NCBI GenBank assembly: GCA_964414425.1
Contig: CAYPWL010000016.1
Coordinates: 3,648 to 67,647, forward strand
Source of the DNA: GYS-P2D sp964414425
GTDB lineage: Bacteria > Bacteroidota > Bacteroidia > Chitinophagales > Saprospiraceae
Direction of reading: 5' to 3'
Length of the DNA: 64,000 nt
Below are positions 52,670 to 61,983 of this stretch, one piece after another (the stretch's first letter is position 1; each line of letters starts with the position of its first letter). A model generated the notes under the pieces. The model had not been told where the DNA came from, made no database searches, and saw nothing but the letters and a program-made list of their open reading frames with translations. The position numbers and the translations under genes were made by a program.

Positions 52670-54340
52670 CTAACTTTCTCTTAGCTGTCGTCTCAAGATC
52701 TTACCAACATTTGATTTCGGTAACTCTTTGATAAATTCGACATGCTTAGGAATTTTATAACCCGTGAGATTTTCTCGACAATGTTGGATCAACTCTTCTT
52801 TAGTAAGAGTGCTATCTTTTATCGTCACGAAGATTTTAACCACTTCGCCTGACTTATCGTCTTTGATACCTATAGCAGCTACTTCATCTACTTTAGGGTG
52901 TAGGGCTACGACATCTTCGATTTCATTTGGATAGACATTAAATCCTGATACTAAGATCATATCCTTTTTACGATCCACGATTTTGAAGTATCCATCTACC
53001 TCCATGATGGCAACGTCGCCGGTATTCAACCAGCCGTCAGGAGTGATGGTCTTTGCGGTCTCTTCTGGTTTGTTATAGTAGCCTTTCATGACTTGTGGGC
53101 CTTTCACTTGTAGCTCACCCGGCTCTCCTTGAGGGAGCGGTTGTCCATCGTCTCCTACGATTCGTACGTCAGTCGATGGTACAGGTACTCCAATAGTTCC
53201 GATACGTATACCTCCTTTAGGATTAGTTGTCACTACTGGCGAGGCCTCAGTCATTCCGTAACCTTCTGCGATCTGTAAGCCAGTAATAGCTTCGAAGTCG
53301 TCAGCAACAGCCTTCTGTAACGCCGTTCCGCCAGCATTGGCTACTGCCATTGAGCTAAAGTCCAAAGCCTTGAAATCTGGATTATTGTTTAAGGCATTGA
53401 ACAGGGTATTAACTCCTGTCATGCCTGTAACCTTATATCGCTTATACTCTTTGATGATTGACGATAGATCACGTGGATTAGTGATCAATACTGATAGTGC
53501 ACCGATACTCATCATTGCAAGGCAATTACATGAAAATGCGAAAATGTGATACAGTGGTAATGGGCATATAACTATATGATCAGATCCGTCACCATCAACA
53601 TATGGATCGAGAAACGCCTTAATCTGGCTCATGTTAGCTACTAAGTTCTTATTGGTAAGCATTGCACCTTTACTTACTCCAGTGGTTCCCCCTGTATACT
53701 GATGTACTACCACTGTATCAGGGTTATTTTGAAATTCTTGCAATTCAAATTTCTTCCCTTGTTTCAGAGCTTCGCTGAAGGATACCGTATTTGGCAAGTT
53801 ATATTTCGGCACCATTCGCTTGACGTGTTTGATCGCTATGTCGACCATTTTGCCTTTCACGCCACCTAAGAGTTCGCCTATACTGGTCTTAATGATGGTT
53901 TTTATCTGAGTCTTGCCAAGTATAGTCTCTAAGTTAGCAGCGAAATTTTCAGCAATGATGATTCCTTTTACCTGACTATCGGTAAACTGATGCTCCATTT
54001 CACGTGGCGTATACAGCGGATTCGTATTAACGATGATCATCCCGGCTTTTAAGCATCCAAACAGGGCGATGGGATACTGGATGAGATTGGGCATCATAAT
54101 CGCAACACGATCACCTGCCTCCAGACCTCGAGACAATAAGTAGGCTCCAAAATGATCTGAGAGTACATCAACCTCTCCATAGGTAAGTTCTTTACCCATA
54201 CAGGAGAATGCTTTACGCTTCTTAAACTCTTGGCACTTGGTTTTGATATAATCTACCAAGGTGGGATATTCATTGGGGTCGATATTAGCAGGTACTCCCT
54301 CTGAATAATGCTTAAGCCATGGTCGTGATTCGATAGTCAT
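52670..54340 (-). CDS. fadD: Long-chain fatty acid-CoA ligase
   Basis: A 556-residue ANL-superfamily enzyme forming acyl-CoA through an acyl-adenylate. Motifs: VVHQYTGGTTGVSKGAMLTN (P-loop), IAEGYGMTEASPVVTTNP, GWLNTGDVAIMEVDGYFKIV and VDRKKDMILVSGFNVYPNEI, ending in PKSNVGKILRRQL with the catalytic Lys. It is typical of FadD in length and motif order. It lies 10 bases upstream of the THUMP methyltransferase gene on the same strand. Confidence 0.95.
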   Translation of the reverse strand: MTIESRPWLKHYSEGVPANIDPNEYPTLVDYIKTKCQEFKKRKAFSCMGKELTYGEVDVLSDHFGAYLLSRGLEAGDRVAIMMPNLIQYPIALFGCLKAGMIIVNTNPLYTPREMEHQFTDSQVKGIIIAENFAANLETILGKTQIKTIIKTSIGELLGGVKGKMVDIAIKHVKRMVPKYNLPNTVSFSEALKQGKKFELQEFQNNPDTVVVHQYTGGTTGVSKGAMLTNKNLVANMSQIKAFLDPYVDGDGSDHIVICPLPLYHIFAFSCNCLAMMSIGALSVLITNPRDLSSIIKEYKRYKVTGMTGVNTLFNALNNNPDFKALDFSSMAVANAGGTALQKAVADDFEAITGLQIAEGYGMTEASPVVTTNPKGGIRIGTIGVPVPSTDVRIVGDDGQPLPQGEPGELQVKGPQVMKGYYNKPEETAKTITPDGWLNTGDVAIMEVDGYFKIVDRKKDMILVSGFNVYPNEIEDVVALHPKVDEVAAIGIKDDKSGEVVKIFVTIKDSTLTKEELIQHCRENLTGYKIPKHVEFIKELPKSNVGKILRRQLRES

Positions 54341-54486
54341 GTTTTCATGTTTATTACAGTAAATATAAGTTTCGAACTCACTATTGTGTTCAGTTTATGT
54401 CCTTACTTATCACAAGATGTTCTGTGTGAATAATTGAGGAGGTAGCCGACCTATAGTTTTCGAAGATTTTATTGATAAATTATCCT

Positions 54487-54494
54487 TACTTTTG
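54487..54494 (+). promoter_or_regulatory. Promoter -7 box of rpsA
   Basis: TACTTTTG, a perfect TAnnTTTG, 65 bases before the ATG. The leader of about 60 bases begins with a small hairpin CCCG (54499-54502)/CGGG (54511-54514) with an 8-base loop, a possible target for autoregulation by S1, which is known to repress its own mRNA in E. coli. Confidence 0.6.
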
Positions 54495-54559
54495 CGGCCC
54501 CGTAATTTCGCGGGATTAAATCTCTCTCATCGCCAGATGAGATACAAACTTGAATCCTT

Positions 54560-56947
54560 ATGAATTTAGATGACAAGGATCCTGTAGATGAGCCGATCAT
54601 TGATGTGGCCGAAGAAACAGAAGAAATTTCTGAAGAAGTATTAGAAAAAATCTCCTCTGAAGATAGTGGAGTAACCCTGATCACTGCTGAGGATCAAGCT
54701 GATGATGACGAAGAAGTTGAAGAGCAGCCCGAAGAAGAAGATGATGTGGATGAGGAAGATCCATTAACGCAGTTGATGGAAGGATCTAACCCATCTCCGC
54801 ATGACTCACCACATGATGAGTTTGATTGGGAGCTTGGCGCTAAGAACCTCCTGACGTATGATCAAGCGGATATTGACAAGTATCTTGTCGATTACGAAAA
54901 ATCATTGACGACTCTTGACGAGAATGTTGTGGTAACTGGTAAGGTGACTTCATTCAGTAGTGGAGATGTTATCCTCGATATCAACTATAAGTCTGACGGA
55001 CTCGTATCCGCATCAGAATTCAGAGACATGCCTGACCTTAAGGTCGGTGACGAAGTCGCTGTATATGTTGAGGAGACTGAAGATGAAAAAGGTCAGTTAA
55101 TACTTTCTCGCAGAAAAGCTAAGCTATTACAAGCTTGGGAAAATATAGTAGCCTCTTACAATGAGGGTACAATTATTAAAGGTACCGTGGTTAGTAAGAC
55201 CAAAGGTGGATTGATCGCAGATTGCGGTGGATTAGAGACGTTCTTACCTGGATCGCAGATCGACATCAAGCCGATCATTGATTATGATGCATACGTAGGA
55301 AAGACAATGGAATTCAAAGTGGTCAAGATTAACGAAGCCATTAAGAATGCCGTTGTATCTCACAAAGCATTGATCGAGTCAGATCTTGCTGAGCAAAGAG
55401 ATCACATCATTGCTGGTCTTGAAAAAGGTCAAGTACTTGAAGGTATCGTTAAGAATATCACAGACTTTGGTGCCTTTATGGATTTAGGTGGTGTCGATGG
55501 CTTATTGTATATCACAGATATCTCTTGGGGACGTATCAATCACCCTAACGAGGTGTTAGAGTTAAACCAAAAGATCAATGTTGTGGTACTCGACTTCGAT
55601 GAGAACAAGAAGCGTATCTCACTCGGCCTCAAGCAACTACAGCCACATCCATGGGAGGTGTTAGACGCTGGAGTAGTAGAAGGATCTACGGTTAAAGGTA
55701 CAATCGTCAACATCGAGGATTACGGTGCATTCTTAGAAATCATACCAGGCGTAGAAGGATTGATTCACGTATCAGAAGTTAACTGGAGCACACAGCCAGT
55801 TAATGCACGTGACTACTTCAACTTAGGTCAGGAATTTGAATCTAAAGTGGTTACTCTCGATAGAGAGGAGCGTAAGATGTCACTTAGTATTAAGCAGCTT
55901 ACTGCAGATCCATGGGATCAGATTACTACTAAGTTCCCAGAAGGAAGTACTCATAAAGGAGAGGTTAAGAACCTTACACCTTACGGAGTATTCGTTGAGC
56001 TTGAAGAAGGCATTGGCGGTATGATACACATCTCTGACCTCTCTTGGACTAAGAGATTTAACCACCCAAGTGAGTATACTAAGGTTGGAGAGACTATCGA
56101 TATCTCGATCTTAGAGATTGATCTCGATAGCAGAAAGTTAGCATTAGGACACAAGCAGCTTGAGGAGAATCCATGGGATACCTTCGAGAATGTGTTCCCA
56201 GTTGGATCATACCACGAGGTTACGCTCTTGAAGAAAGATGATAGAGGCGGTGTAGTTCAGTTGCCATATGGCTTAGAAGCATACGCTCCGATCAGACACC
56301 TCAGAAAAGAGGATAACTCAATGGCGGAGATCGATGATACATTGACAGTTAAGGTTCTTGAGTTTAACAGAGACGACAAGAGAATCTTGGTTTCTCATAG
56401 CAGATACTTAGATGATCTTAAGAGAAAAGCTGATGATGAAGTCAGAAAATCTCGAGGAGAAGAGCGTGCAGAGACGAGAAGAAATATCCAGCAACGTTCG
56501 GCTAAGATGGAGAAAACTACCTTAGGTGAATTGGATGTATTCTCTCAATTGAAAGATCAGCTTAAGGCACAAGAGGATGCTGCTAAAGATGCGGCGCCGG
56601 CACCTGCACCTGCTCCAGCGCCAAAAGCTGAAGCACCAAAGGCAGAAGAAAAGCCTGCTGAAGAGAAAGCTCCTGCTAAAAAGGCGGATGGTAAGCCAGA
56701 TGACTTAAAGAAAATCGAAGGCATCGGGCCAAAGATCTCTGAGTTATTGACTAAGGCAGGCATCCCTACTTTTGAAGCTTTAGCGAATAGCGAAGTAGAT
56801 AAAATAAAAGAAATCCTTGCCGAAGCTGGTAAGAGATATCAGATGCATGACCCGACTACATGGCCAGAGCAAGCTTCATTAGCTGCTGAAGGCAAGTGGG
56901 AGGAGCTCAAGACTCTTCAGGACGAATTAGACGGAGGTAAGAAGTAA
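54560..56947 (+). CDS. rpsA: Ribosomal protein S1 with acidic N-terminal and helix-hairpin-helix C-terminal extensions
   Basis: A 795-residue S1 protein. Residues 1-90 are highly acidic. Six S1 RNA-binding repeats follow (about 113-175, 196-265, 285-355, 370-440, 455-525 and 540-605); clear copies include VKNITDFGAFMDLGGVDGLL and VKNLTPYGVFVELEEGIGGM. A charged helix leads to an Ala/Pro/Lys-rich linker (about 672-712) and a final domain with DDLKKIEGIGPKISELLTKA, a helix-hairpin-helix of the type seen in DNA-binding or L21-linked proteins. The core is standard S1; the last domain is an addition. The gene is monocistronic, with its own promoter and terminator. Confidence 0.93.
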   Translation: MNLDDKDPVDEPIIDVAEETEEISEEVLEKISSEDSGVTLITAEDQADDDEEVEEQPEEEDDVDEEDPLTQLMEGSNPSPHDSPHDEFDWELGAKNLLTYDQADIDKYLVDYEKSLTTLDENVVVTGKVTSFSSGDVILDINYKSDGLVSASEFRDMPDLKVGDEVAVYVEETEDEKGQLILSRRKAKLLQAWENIVASYNEGTIIKGTVVSKTKGGLIADCGGLETFLPGSQIDIKPIIDYDAYVGKTMEFKVVKINEAIKNAVVSHKALIESDLAEQRDHIIAGLEKGQVLEGIVKNITDFGAFMDLGGVDGLLYITDISWGRINHPNEVLELNQKINVVVLDFDENKKRISLGLKQLQPHPWEVLDAGVVEGSTVKGTIVNIEDYGAFLEIIPGVEGLIHVSEVNWSTQPVNARDYFNLGQEFESKVVTLDREERKMSLSIKQLTADPWDQITTKFPEGSTHKGEVKNLTPYGVFVELEEGIGGMIHISDLSWTKRFNHPSEYTKVGETIDISILEIDLDSRKLALGHKQLEENPWDTFENVFPVGSYHEVTLLKKDDRGGVVQLPYGLEAYAPIRHLRKEDNSMAEIDDTLTVKVLEFNRDDKRILVSHSRYLDDLKRKADDEVRKSRGEERAETRRNIQQRSAKMEKTTLGELDVFSQLKDQLKAQEDAAKDAAPAPAPAPAPKAEAPKAEEKPAEEKAPAKKADGKPDDLKKIEGIGPKISELLTKAGIPTFEALANSEVDKIKEILAEAGKRYQMHDPTTWPEQASLAAEGKWEELKTLQDELDGGKK

Positions 56948-56968
56948 AATTTTTACACCCATAGATAT

Positions 56969-57006
56969 AAAAGCCTCGATTTGTGATCAAGTCGAGGCTT
57001 TTTTTG
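56969..57006 (+). terminator. Intrinsic terminator after rpsA
   Basis: AAGCCTCGA (56971-56979) pairs perfectly with TCGAGGCTT (56992-57000) around a 12-base loop, followed by a T tract to 57005 (GTTTC next). A strong 9-bp stem. It also separates rpsA from crtI. Confidence 0.9.
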
Positions 57007-57044
57007 TTTCTACCATAGTCTCAAACAAATAAATCTTAGTTCAA

Positions 57045-58514
57045 TTGGGGAAGATAGGAATAGTAGGTTCTGGATTTGCAGGCTTGTCAGCAGCATGTAT
57101 TCTGGCTAAGTACGGTCATGATGTGACCATCTACGAGAAGAATAGTGCTATCGGAGGTCGAGCAAGAGCATTCGAGACGGACGGGTTTACCTTTGACATG
57201 GGTCCGAGCTGGTATTGGATGCCAGATGTATTTGAGCGATTCTTCAATCTTTTTGATAAGACGACATCTGATTTCTATGAACTCACTCGTCTCGATCCAT
57301 CGTATCAGGTTATTTTTTCTGATGGAGATATCATGAAGGTGCCCGCTTCATATGACGAGTTCGAGGCAATGTTCGAGCAATACGAACCAGGCAGTGCAGC
57401 TAAGCTTCGCAAGTTCTTATCCTCTGCACACTATAAGTATGAGGTAGGATTGGGAGAGTACGTGCATAAGCCCTCACTGTCTATTGCAGAGTTTATTGAT
57501 CCCAAGATTCTGACGAGCTTTATGAAGATGTCGATGTTTTCATCTATATCGAAGGAGGTAAGATCACTATTTAAGAATCCTAAGCTAATCGAGCTTTTGG
57601 AGTTTCCAGTGCTCTTCCTTGGAGCCAAGCCGTCAGATACTCCAGCGCTATATTCATTGATGAACTATGCAGATATCAAGTTAGGTACTTGGTATCCTAT
57701 GGGAGGCATGTCTATGGTCCCTAAGGCCATGGCTCAGATAGCAGAGTCACAAGGCGTCGACATTCGCTTAGATCACGCAGTCACGGGCTTCGAATATAAC
57801 AATCGATCTATTTCAGGTATTACATCCTCTAAAGGTAGCCACTCAGTAGATACAGTGGTTTCAGGAGCGGATTATCACCACACAGAGACATCTTTGCTAC
57901 TTCCAGAGCATAGATCATATGATGATTGCTATTGGGATAAGAGAGTTATGGCACCCTCATCTTTGATCTTCTATTTAGGGTGTAATCAGAAGTATGACAA
58001 GTTTGAGCATCATAACCTGTTCTTTGATACGGACTTTGGGAAGCATGCCGCTGAGATCTATGACCATCCACAGTGGCCAACTCAACCCCTGTTCTATGTC
58101 TGTGCACCTTCGACAACTGATGATTCCATAGCCCCGTCGGGTTGTGAGAATCTTTTCATTCTGATTCCGTTGGCCGCAGGCTTAGAGGATGATATGTTTA
58201 AGAGAGAGGAGCTGTTCGAGTTAGTATGTAATAGAATCAAGGCACGATTGAACATCGACCTAACTAATGACATTATTTATAAGCGGTCATTTTGCCTTGA
58301 TGATTTTAAGTCAGAGTATAACTCATTCAAAGGCAACGCCTATGGATTATCTAATACTCTGTTGCAAACTGCCTTTTTAAAGCCAAAAATGAAAAGCAAA
58401 AAAATAAACAACCTATATTACGCTGGTCAGTTGACGACGCCGGGTCCTGGAGTACCACCATCTTTAATCTCTGGAGAAGTAGTCGCTAACTACATCAATA
58501 ATCGTCATAAATGA
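57045..58514 (+). CDS. crtI: Phytoene desaturase
   Basis: A 489-residue FAD enzyme that would desaturate phytoene to lycopene. The dinucleotide motif is KIGIVGSGFAGLSAACILAK with GHDVTIYEKNSAIGGRARAF. The C-terminal family signature is NNLYYAGQLTTPGPGVPPSL, then SGEVVANYI. The start codon is TTG at 57045, nine residues before the FAD-motif glycines and the only start that fits. The end overlaps crtB by four bases. No cyclase or ketolase gene is next to it, so the final carotenoid cannot be told. Confidence 0.93.
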   Translation: MGKIGIVGSGFAGLSAACILAKYGHDVTIYEKNSAIGGRARAFETDGFTFDMGPSWYWMPDVFERFFNLFDKTTSDFYELTRLDPSYQVIFSDGDIMKVPASYDEFEAMFEQYEPGSAAKLRKFLSSAHYKYEVGLGEYVHKPSLSIAEFIDPKILTSFMKMSMFSSISKEVRSLFKNPKLIELLEFPVLFLGAKPSDTPALYSLMNYADIKLGTWYPMGGMSMVPKAMAQIAESQGVDIRLDHAVTGFEYNNRSISGITSSKGSHSVDTVVSGADYHHTETSLLLPEHRSYDDCYWDKRVMAPSSLIFYLGCNQKYDKFEHHNLFFDTDFGKHAAEIYDHPQWPTQPLFYVCAPSTTDDSIAPSGCENLFILIPLAAGLEDDMFKREELFELVCNRIKARLNIDLTNDIIYKRSFCLDDFKSEYNSFKGNAYGLSNTLLQTAFLKPKMKSKKINNLYYAGQLTTPGPGVPPSLISGEVVANYINNRHK

Positions 58515-59347
58515 TGGAACTATACCACAAGGTTTGTGTCAATGCCAGTAAGATGGTCACTAATAGCTATAGTACGTCATTTTCATTGGGTATAAAGATG
58601 TTTGCTGAGGAGCTTAGAGAACCGATTTACAATATCTATGGCTTTGTGAGATTCGCTGATGAAATCGTCGACACATTTCATGAATTCGATAAGTCTGAGC
58701 TGTTAGCCGAATTCCGTAAAGAAACCTATCAAGCAATCGAGAGAGGGATCAGCTTGAATCCCATTCTACATTCTTTTCAGAGAGTGGTTAAGAGGTATGA
58801 TATAGGACTGGATCTTATCGATAGTTTCCTTGATAGTATGGAGATGGATCTGGAGAGTAGGATCTTCGATCGCAGGATGTATGATCAGTACATCTTTGGC
58901 TCGGCAGAAGCAGTAGGACTCATGTGTCTCAAGGTTTTTGTGGATGGCGACACCGCAGAATATGATCGACTCAAAGCTCCAGCTATGAGGCTGGGCAGTG
59001 CTTTTCAAAAAATAAATTTCCTACGTGATATTAAGAGCGATTATCAAGATCGTGGGAGGATATACTTCCCAGGGGTAGCATATGAGAGCTTCTGCTGCGA
59101 AGATAAAGAGCAAATCGAAGCTGAAATACAGGCAGACTTTGATGAAGCTTTAATCGGTATAAATGAATTGCCAAAGGGTGCCCGAATGGGCGTGTATCTG
59201 GCTTATCAATACTTCCAGCGGCTATTGGATAAGATTAAAAAGTGTAACGCTGATGATGTCAAGGAGCGACGTATCAGAGTGCCTGACGCCACTAAGATGA
59301 TGATATTGGGATCGAGTGCATTGCGCTACAACCTCAGGACATCTTAA
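58511..59347 (+). CDS. crtB: Phytoene synthase
   Basis: A 278-residue squalene/phytoene synthase joining two geranylgeranyl diphosphates. Both Asp-rich motifs are present: VRFADEIVDTFHEFD (DxxxD) and KINFLRDIKSDYQDRGRIYF (DxxxD, then DRGRIYFP). The ATG overlaps the crtI stop by four bases (ATGA), so the two are translationally coupled, a common crtIB unit in Bacteroidota. Confidence 0.95.
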   Translation: MMELYHKVCVNASKMVTNSYSTSFSLGIKMFAEELREPIYNIYGFVRFADEIVDTFHEFDKSELLAEFRKETYQAIERGISLNPILHSFQRVVKRYDIGLDLIDSFLDSMEMDLESRIFDRRMYDQYIFGSAEAVGLMCLKVFVDGDTAEYDRLKAPAMRLGSAFQKINFLRDIKSDYQDRGRIYFPGVAYESFCCEDKEQIEAEIQADFDEALIGINELPKGARMGVYLAYQYFQRLLDKIKKCNADDVKERRIRVPDATKMMILGSSALRYNLRTS

Positions 59348-59374
59348 GCTCGTCTATGAGCGATTCATTTCGTA

Positions 59375-60430
59375 TCAATGCGTGCGCAATGATACAGTCG
59401 GCTGCTCAGGCATTTCCTCTGACAGCAGCCATCGACAGAATATAATGGCTTCATTATATCCTGCAGTACTAATCCAGTTATGATCCATAGGTTTATGACT
59501 TACATGTATGGTGTAAGTACCATCATCATTAACGATTGCTGATTTCTTGTTGATACATACCGGATACTCATGGTAATTAGTGGATTGCATCAGGAAATTC
59601 CAAGTTTGCACACCCCAGTAACAACATGCAGGTGAGGAGAATGTGATTTTTAGATACTCATGTTCTTCTAACCGGAACCTTCCAAAACAATACACATTAT
59701 CGATGGTGCCCCATCCACCCTGATCTGCCTCAAAAGGGAAGGGCGCTAAGAAATCATTAAGTGGGAAATCCACTGGGAGAGGAGCAATCCAAGTCGTCTG
59801 TTCAAAGAAGGTCGCCATCTTCGATATACGATCTGCCAGTTGCTCATCATTAAGAGGAGTGGGTTTGTCTTGCGGAGTAATATTCTCGATTCTGAGATCA
59901 CTTTCTCTGCTATTCTGCCGATCAAAAAAATACTCACGGCTAAACATGTTGACGGCATCAGACTCTAATTTGAATTCATTAGGACCTTGAGGGTTAGGAG
60001 TGAGTTTGATGCTAAAATTGCCCTCCTCATCAAAGGTCATATCGTTGTGATTAATATTGAGCATCACACGATCTACAATCTCCCCAGTTGGTTCACCACC
60101 ATACACCGAGAAGGATAGGTAGCAACTGTCATACCGTCTACCTGAGACAATATATTCTTGGTCAGCCCTCAGCTGAGTAAAGTAATACACCGCATCGACG
60201 TTGTCTCCTAATATCTTATGATATCCATCAGAGAGCAGCTTCCAGTCAGGTCGTAACGGATTATTTAAGAGATAAAACTCTATGGCTGACTTGAGTAGGT
60301 GAAATATGTGTTGATATCCATCCACCTTGCCTTGAGTATCAACAACTTTATCTGGATTTAGGAAGCTGAACTCATCTACTCCTTCGATCACTTGTAGGAA
60401 GGATTTCAGTGCCTCTTTACTTTTCTGCAT
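59375..60430 (-). CDS. DUF1214-like protein of unknown function
   Basis: A 351-residue protein without a signal peptide. It has a helical N-terminal part (1-75) and a beta-rich remainder with YYFTQLRADQEYIVSGRRYD, SCYLSFSVYGG, DEEGNFSIKL and near the end CCYWGVQTWNFLMQSTNYHE. These features fit the DUF1214 group. No catalytic site is evident. It is the last of three same-strand genes (SCP2, sulfotransferase, this) with gaps of 2 and 6 bases, which implies a shared lipid- or sterol-related role. Confidence 0.65.
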   Translation of the reverse strand: MQKSKEALKSFLQVIEGVDEFSFLNPDKVVDTQGKVDGYQHIFHLLKSAIEFYLLNNPLRPDWKLLSDGYHKILGDNVDAVYYFTQLRADQEYIVSGRRYDSCYLSFSVYGGEPTGEIVDRVMLNINHNDMTFDEEGNFSIKLTPNPQGPNEFKLESDAVNMFSREYFFDRQNSRESDLRIENITPQDKPTPLNDEQLADRISKMATFFEQTTWIAPLPVDFPLNDFLAPFPFEADQGGWGTIDNVYCFGRFRLEEHEYLKITFSSPACCYWGVQTWNFLMQSTNYHEYPVCINKKSAIVNDDGTYTIHVSHKPMDHNWISTAGYNEAIIFCRWLLSEEMPEQPTVSLRTH

Positions 60431-60436
60431 GCTATG

Positions 60437-61687
60437 TTATAATTGATCAAGAAACTTGTAATAGCCCTCGAAGGAGTTTTTGATTTGTGCTTCACTCACC
60501 CCAAAATCTTCTAATGTGTATGTATGTGCGCCATGCTTGTCCTTAGGGTTTTTAGCTAAGAATTGCTGCATGTTATTCTTGGCTTCTGGACTGAGTGAGA
60601 GATTAAATTTGTCATAGATCCGCTGGACGACTGACATATGGTCCGATACAAAGTCTTCAAACCTGAGATCTATGATCTGATCTTCTTTTTGTAATGCTTT
60701 TCTGTCCTCTACAAATGAGCTCAGATATTGACTCCATACTCCATTTTGTTCTCTACCAGTTTGATGAGGATCCTCATGATCGCTATATAGTGAGCGCACA
60801 GTTGATACCAAGCTTGCTGCCGAGGGGATGACCTTCTTAGGATCTCTATGGGTCATGATAACGCAGGCATCAGGATATACCTGAAATAGCTCTTTCAACC
60901 TATTGAGATGTACAGGCGTCTTTAGTAGCCAGCGATCTGCTATCACCCCTCCAGATCCCAGATATTGGAGAAATCGCTTATGCCATCTCATTGTTGACAA
61001 TTGATCTGCCTCATTTGAAAACCACTGCAGATAAGAGGGCGTATAAAACTGAGCCATGGGCTGAAAGGAGGTAAAGTCCAATGCTGTTATGCCCAAACAC
61101 TCTTGAGGTTCTGTGGCAGCCAGATAGTGTTTCTTTTTAAAATCGGGCACTAGCTTGAATAACTGTTCAAACTCTTTCTTTATACTGTTCACCTGTGCAT
61201 TATCCTCGTAATTTTCAAGTTGAGGCACCGGGTGAGGAATCAAACATTCCCATGCTAACGGGGACCTGTTTTGAGGATCTTGATTCAATAAGGCATGTAG
61301 TATGGTCGTGCCAGTTCGAGGCATTCCGATGATGAAAATCGGTTTACTTATTTCAGTCTGCTCTATCTCAGGATGTTGCCTAAGATGTTGTTCTACTTTG
61401 TACCGACCTATTAGCGTTCGTTCAAATAGAGTTTTTGCGGCCAACCTGCCAAATGAGTTAGGTTTGGCCTCCCTATTGATCGAATCAATCAAGATTGATA
61501 GGCCTTTTTTCATCTGGTCGAGAGTATAAGCCTCTGTCCCAGCCTTTGATCTGGCCTTCTGCAGCAACTGATTACTGTCTAATTTGAAGGGGTCCAAACC
61601 TACAGTAGATAGTAATTTGCCGGTTTTATTGATGAACTTAAGTGTCTGACTACGCTGTACAAAGTGCTGTGCTTGGATTCCTGCCAT
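60437..61687 (-). CDS. PAPS-dependent sulfotransferase family protein
   Basis: A 416-residue cytoplasmic protein. The 5'-phosphosulfate loop is PIFIIGMPRTGTTILHALLN (around residues 116-135) and the 3'-phosphate motif is DACVIMTHRDPKKVIPSAAS. In between is RWLLKTPVHLNRLKELFQVY with the conserved Lys-Thr-Pro. It belongs to the sulfotransferase_3 group, whose substrates are often lipids or glycans. If active it would need PAPS, whereas the reductase at 27173 looks APS-specific. It is encoded between SCP2 and DUF1214-like genes. Confidence 0.88.
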   Translation of the reverse strand: MAGIQAQHFVQRSQTLKFINKTGKLLSTVGLDPFKLDSNQLLQKARSKAGTEAYTLDQMKKGLSILIDSINREAKPNSFGRLAAKTLFERTLIGRYKVEQHLRQHPEIEQTEISKPIFIIGMPRTGTTILHALLNQDPQNRSPLAWECLIPHPVPQLENYEDNAQVNSIKKEFEQLFKLVPDFKKKHYLAATEPQECLGITALDFTSFQPMAQFYTPSYLQWFSNEADQLSTMRWHKRFLQYLGSGGVIADRWLLKTPVHLNRLKELFQVYPDACVIMTHRDPKKVIPSAASLVSTVRSLYSDHEDPHQTGREQNGVWSQYLSSFVEDRKALQKEDQIIDLRFEDFVSDHMSVVQRIYDKFNLSLSPEAKNNMQQFLAKNPKDKHGAHTYTLEDFGVSEAQIKNSFEGYYKFLDQL

Positions 61688-61689
61688 AG

Positions 61690-61983
61690 TTACATCAGTT
61701 GCTTTAGCTTACGAGCAACGCTCAGATCACCTTTGACTTTGAGTTTTCCCTTCAGCGTGGCGATCATCGGTTTGATTTGTTTTTTCTGCAACTTTAAGTA
61801 AGTATCCAGACTCATGATAACGGTACAATCTGCATCGTGGTTTTCAGTATTCATAACGTTACCTTCGCCTGTCCCGTCGATAAACATATAATCCCCATCT
61901 ATGTCAAACTTGAGGGTCTTACCTATAGGGTCGATCAGTTTTATTTTTTCAGACAGTTCTTGTCGTATAGTTTCGATATCCAT
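61690..61983 (-). CDS. SCP2 sterol-transfer-domain protein
   Basis: A 97-residue single-domain SCP2 protein, expected to bind a lipid in a hydrophobic tunnel. The pattern is GKTLKFDIDGDYMFIDGTGE, then DADCTVIMSLDTYLKLQKKQ and KPMIATLKGKLKVKGDLSVA, ending in the short helix ARKLKQLM. It is the first gene of the three-gene unit. A lipid carrier for the neighbouring sulfotransferase is a reasonable guess. Confidence 0.9.
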   Translation of the reverse strand: MDIETIRQELSEKIKLIDPIGKTLKFDIDGDYMFIDGTGEGNVMNTENHDADCTVIMSLDTYLKLQKKQIKPMIATLKGKLKVKGDLSVARKLKQLM

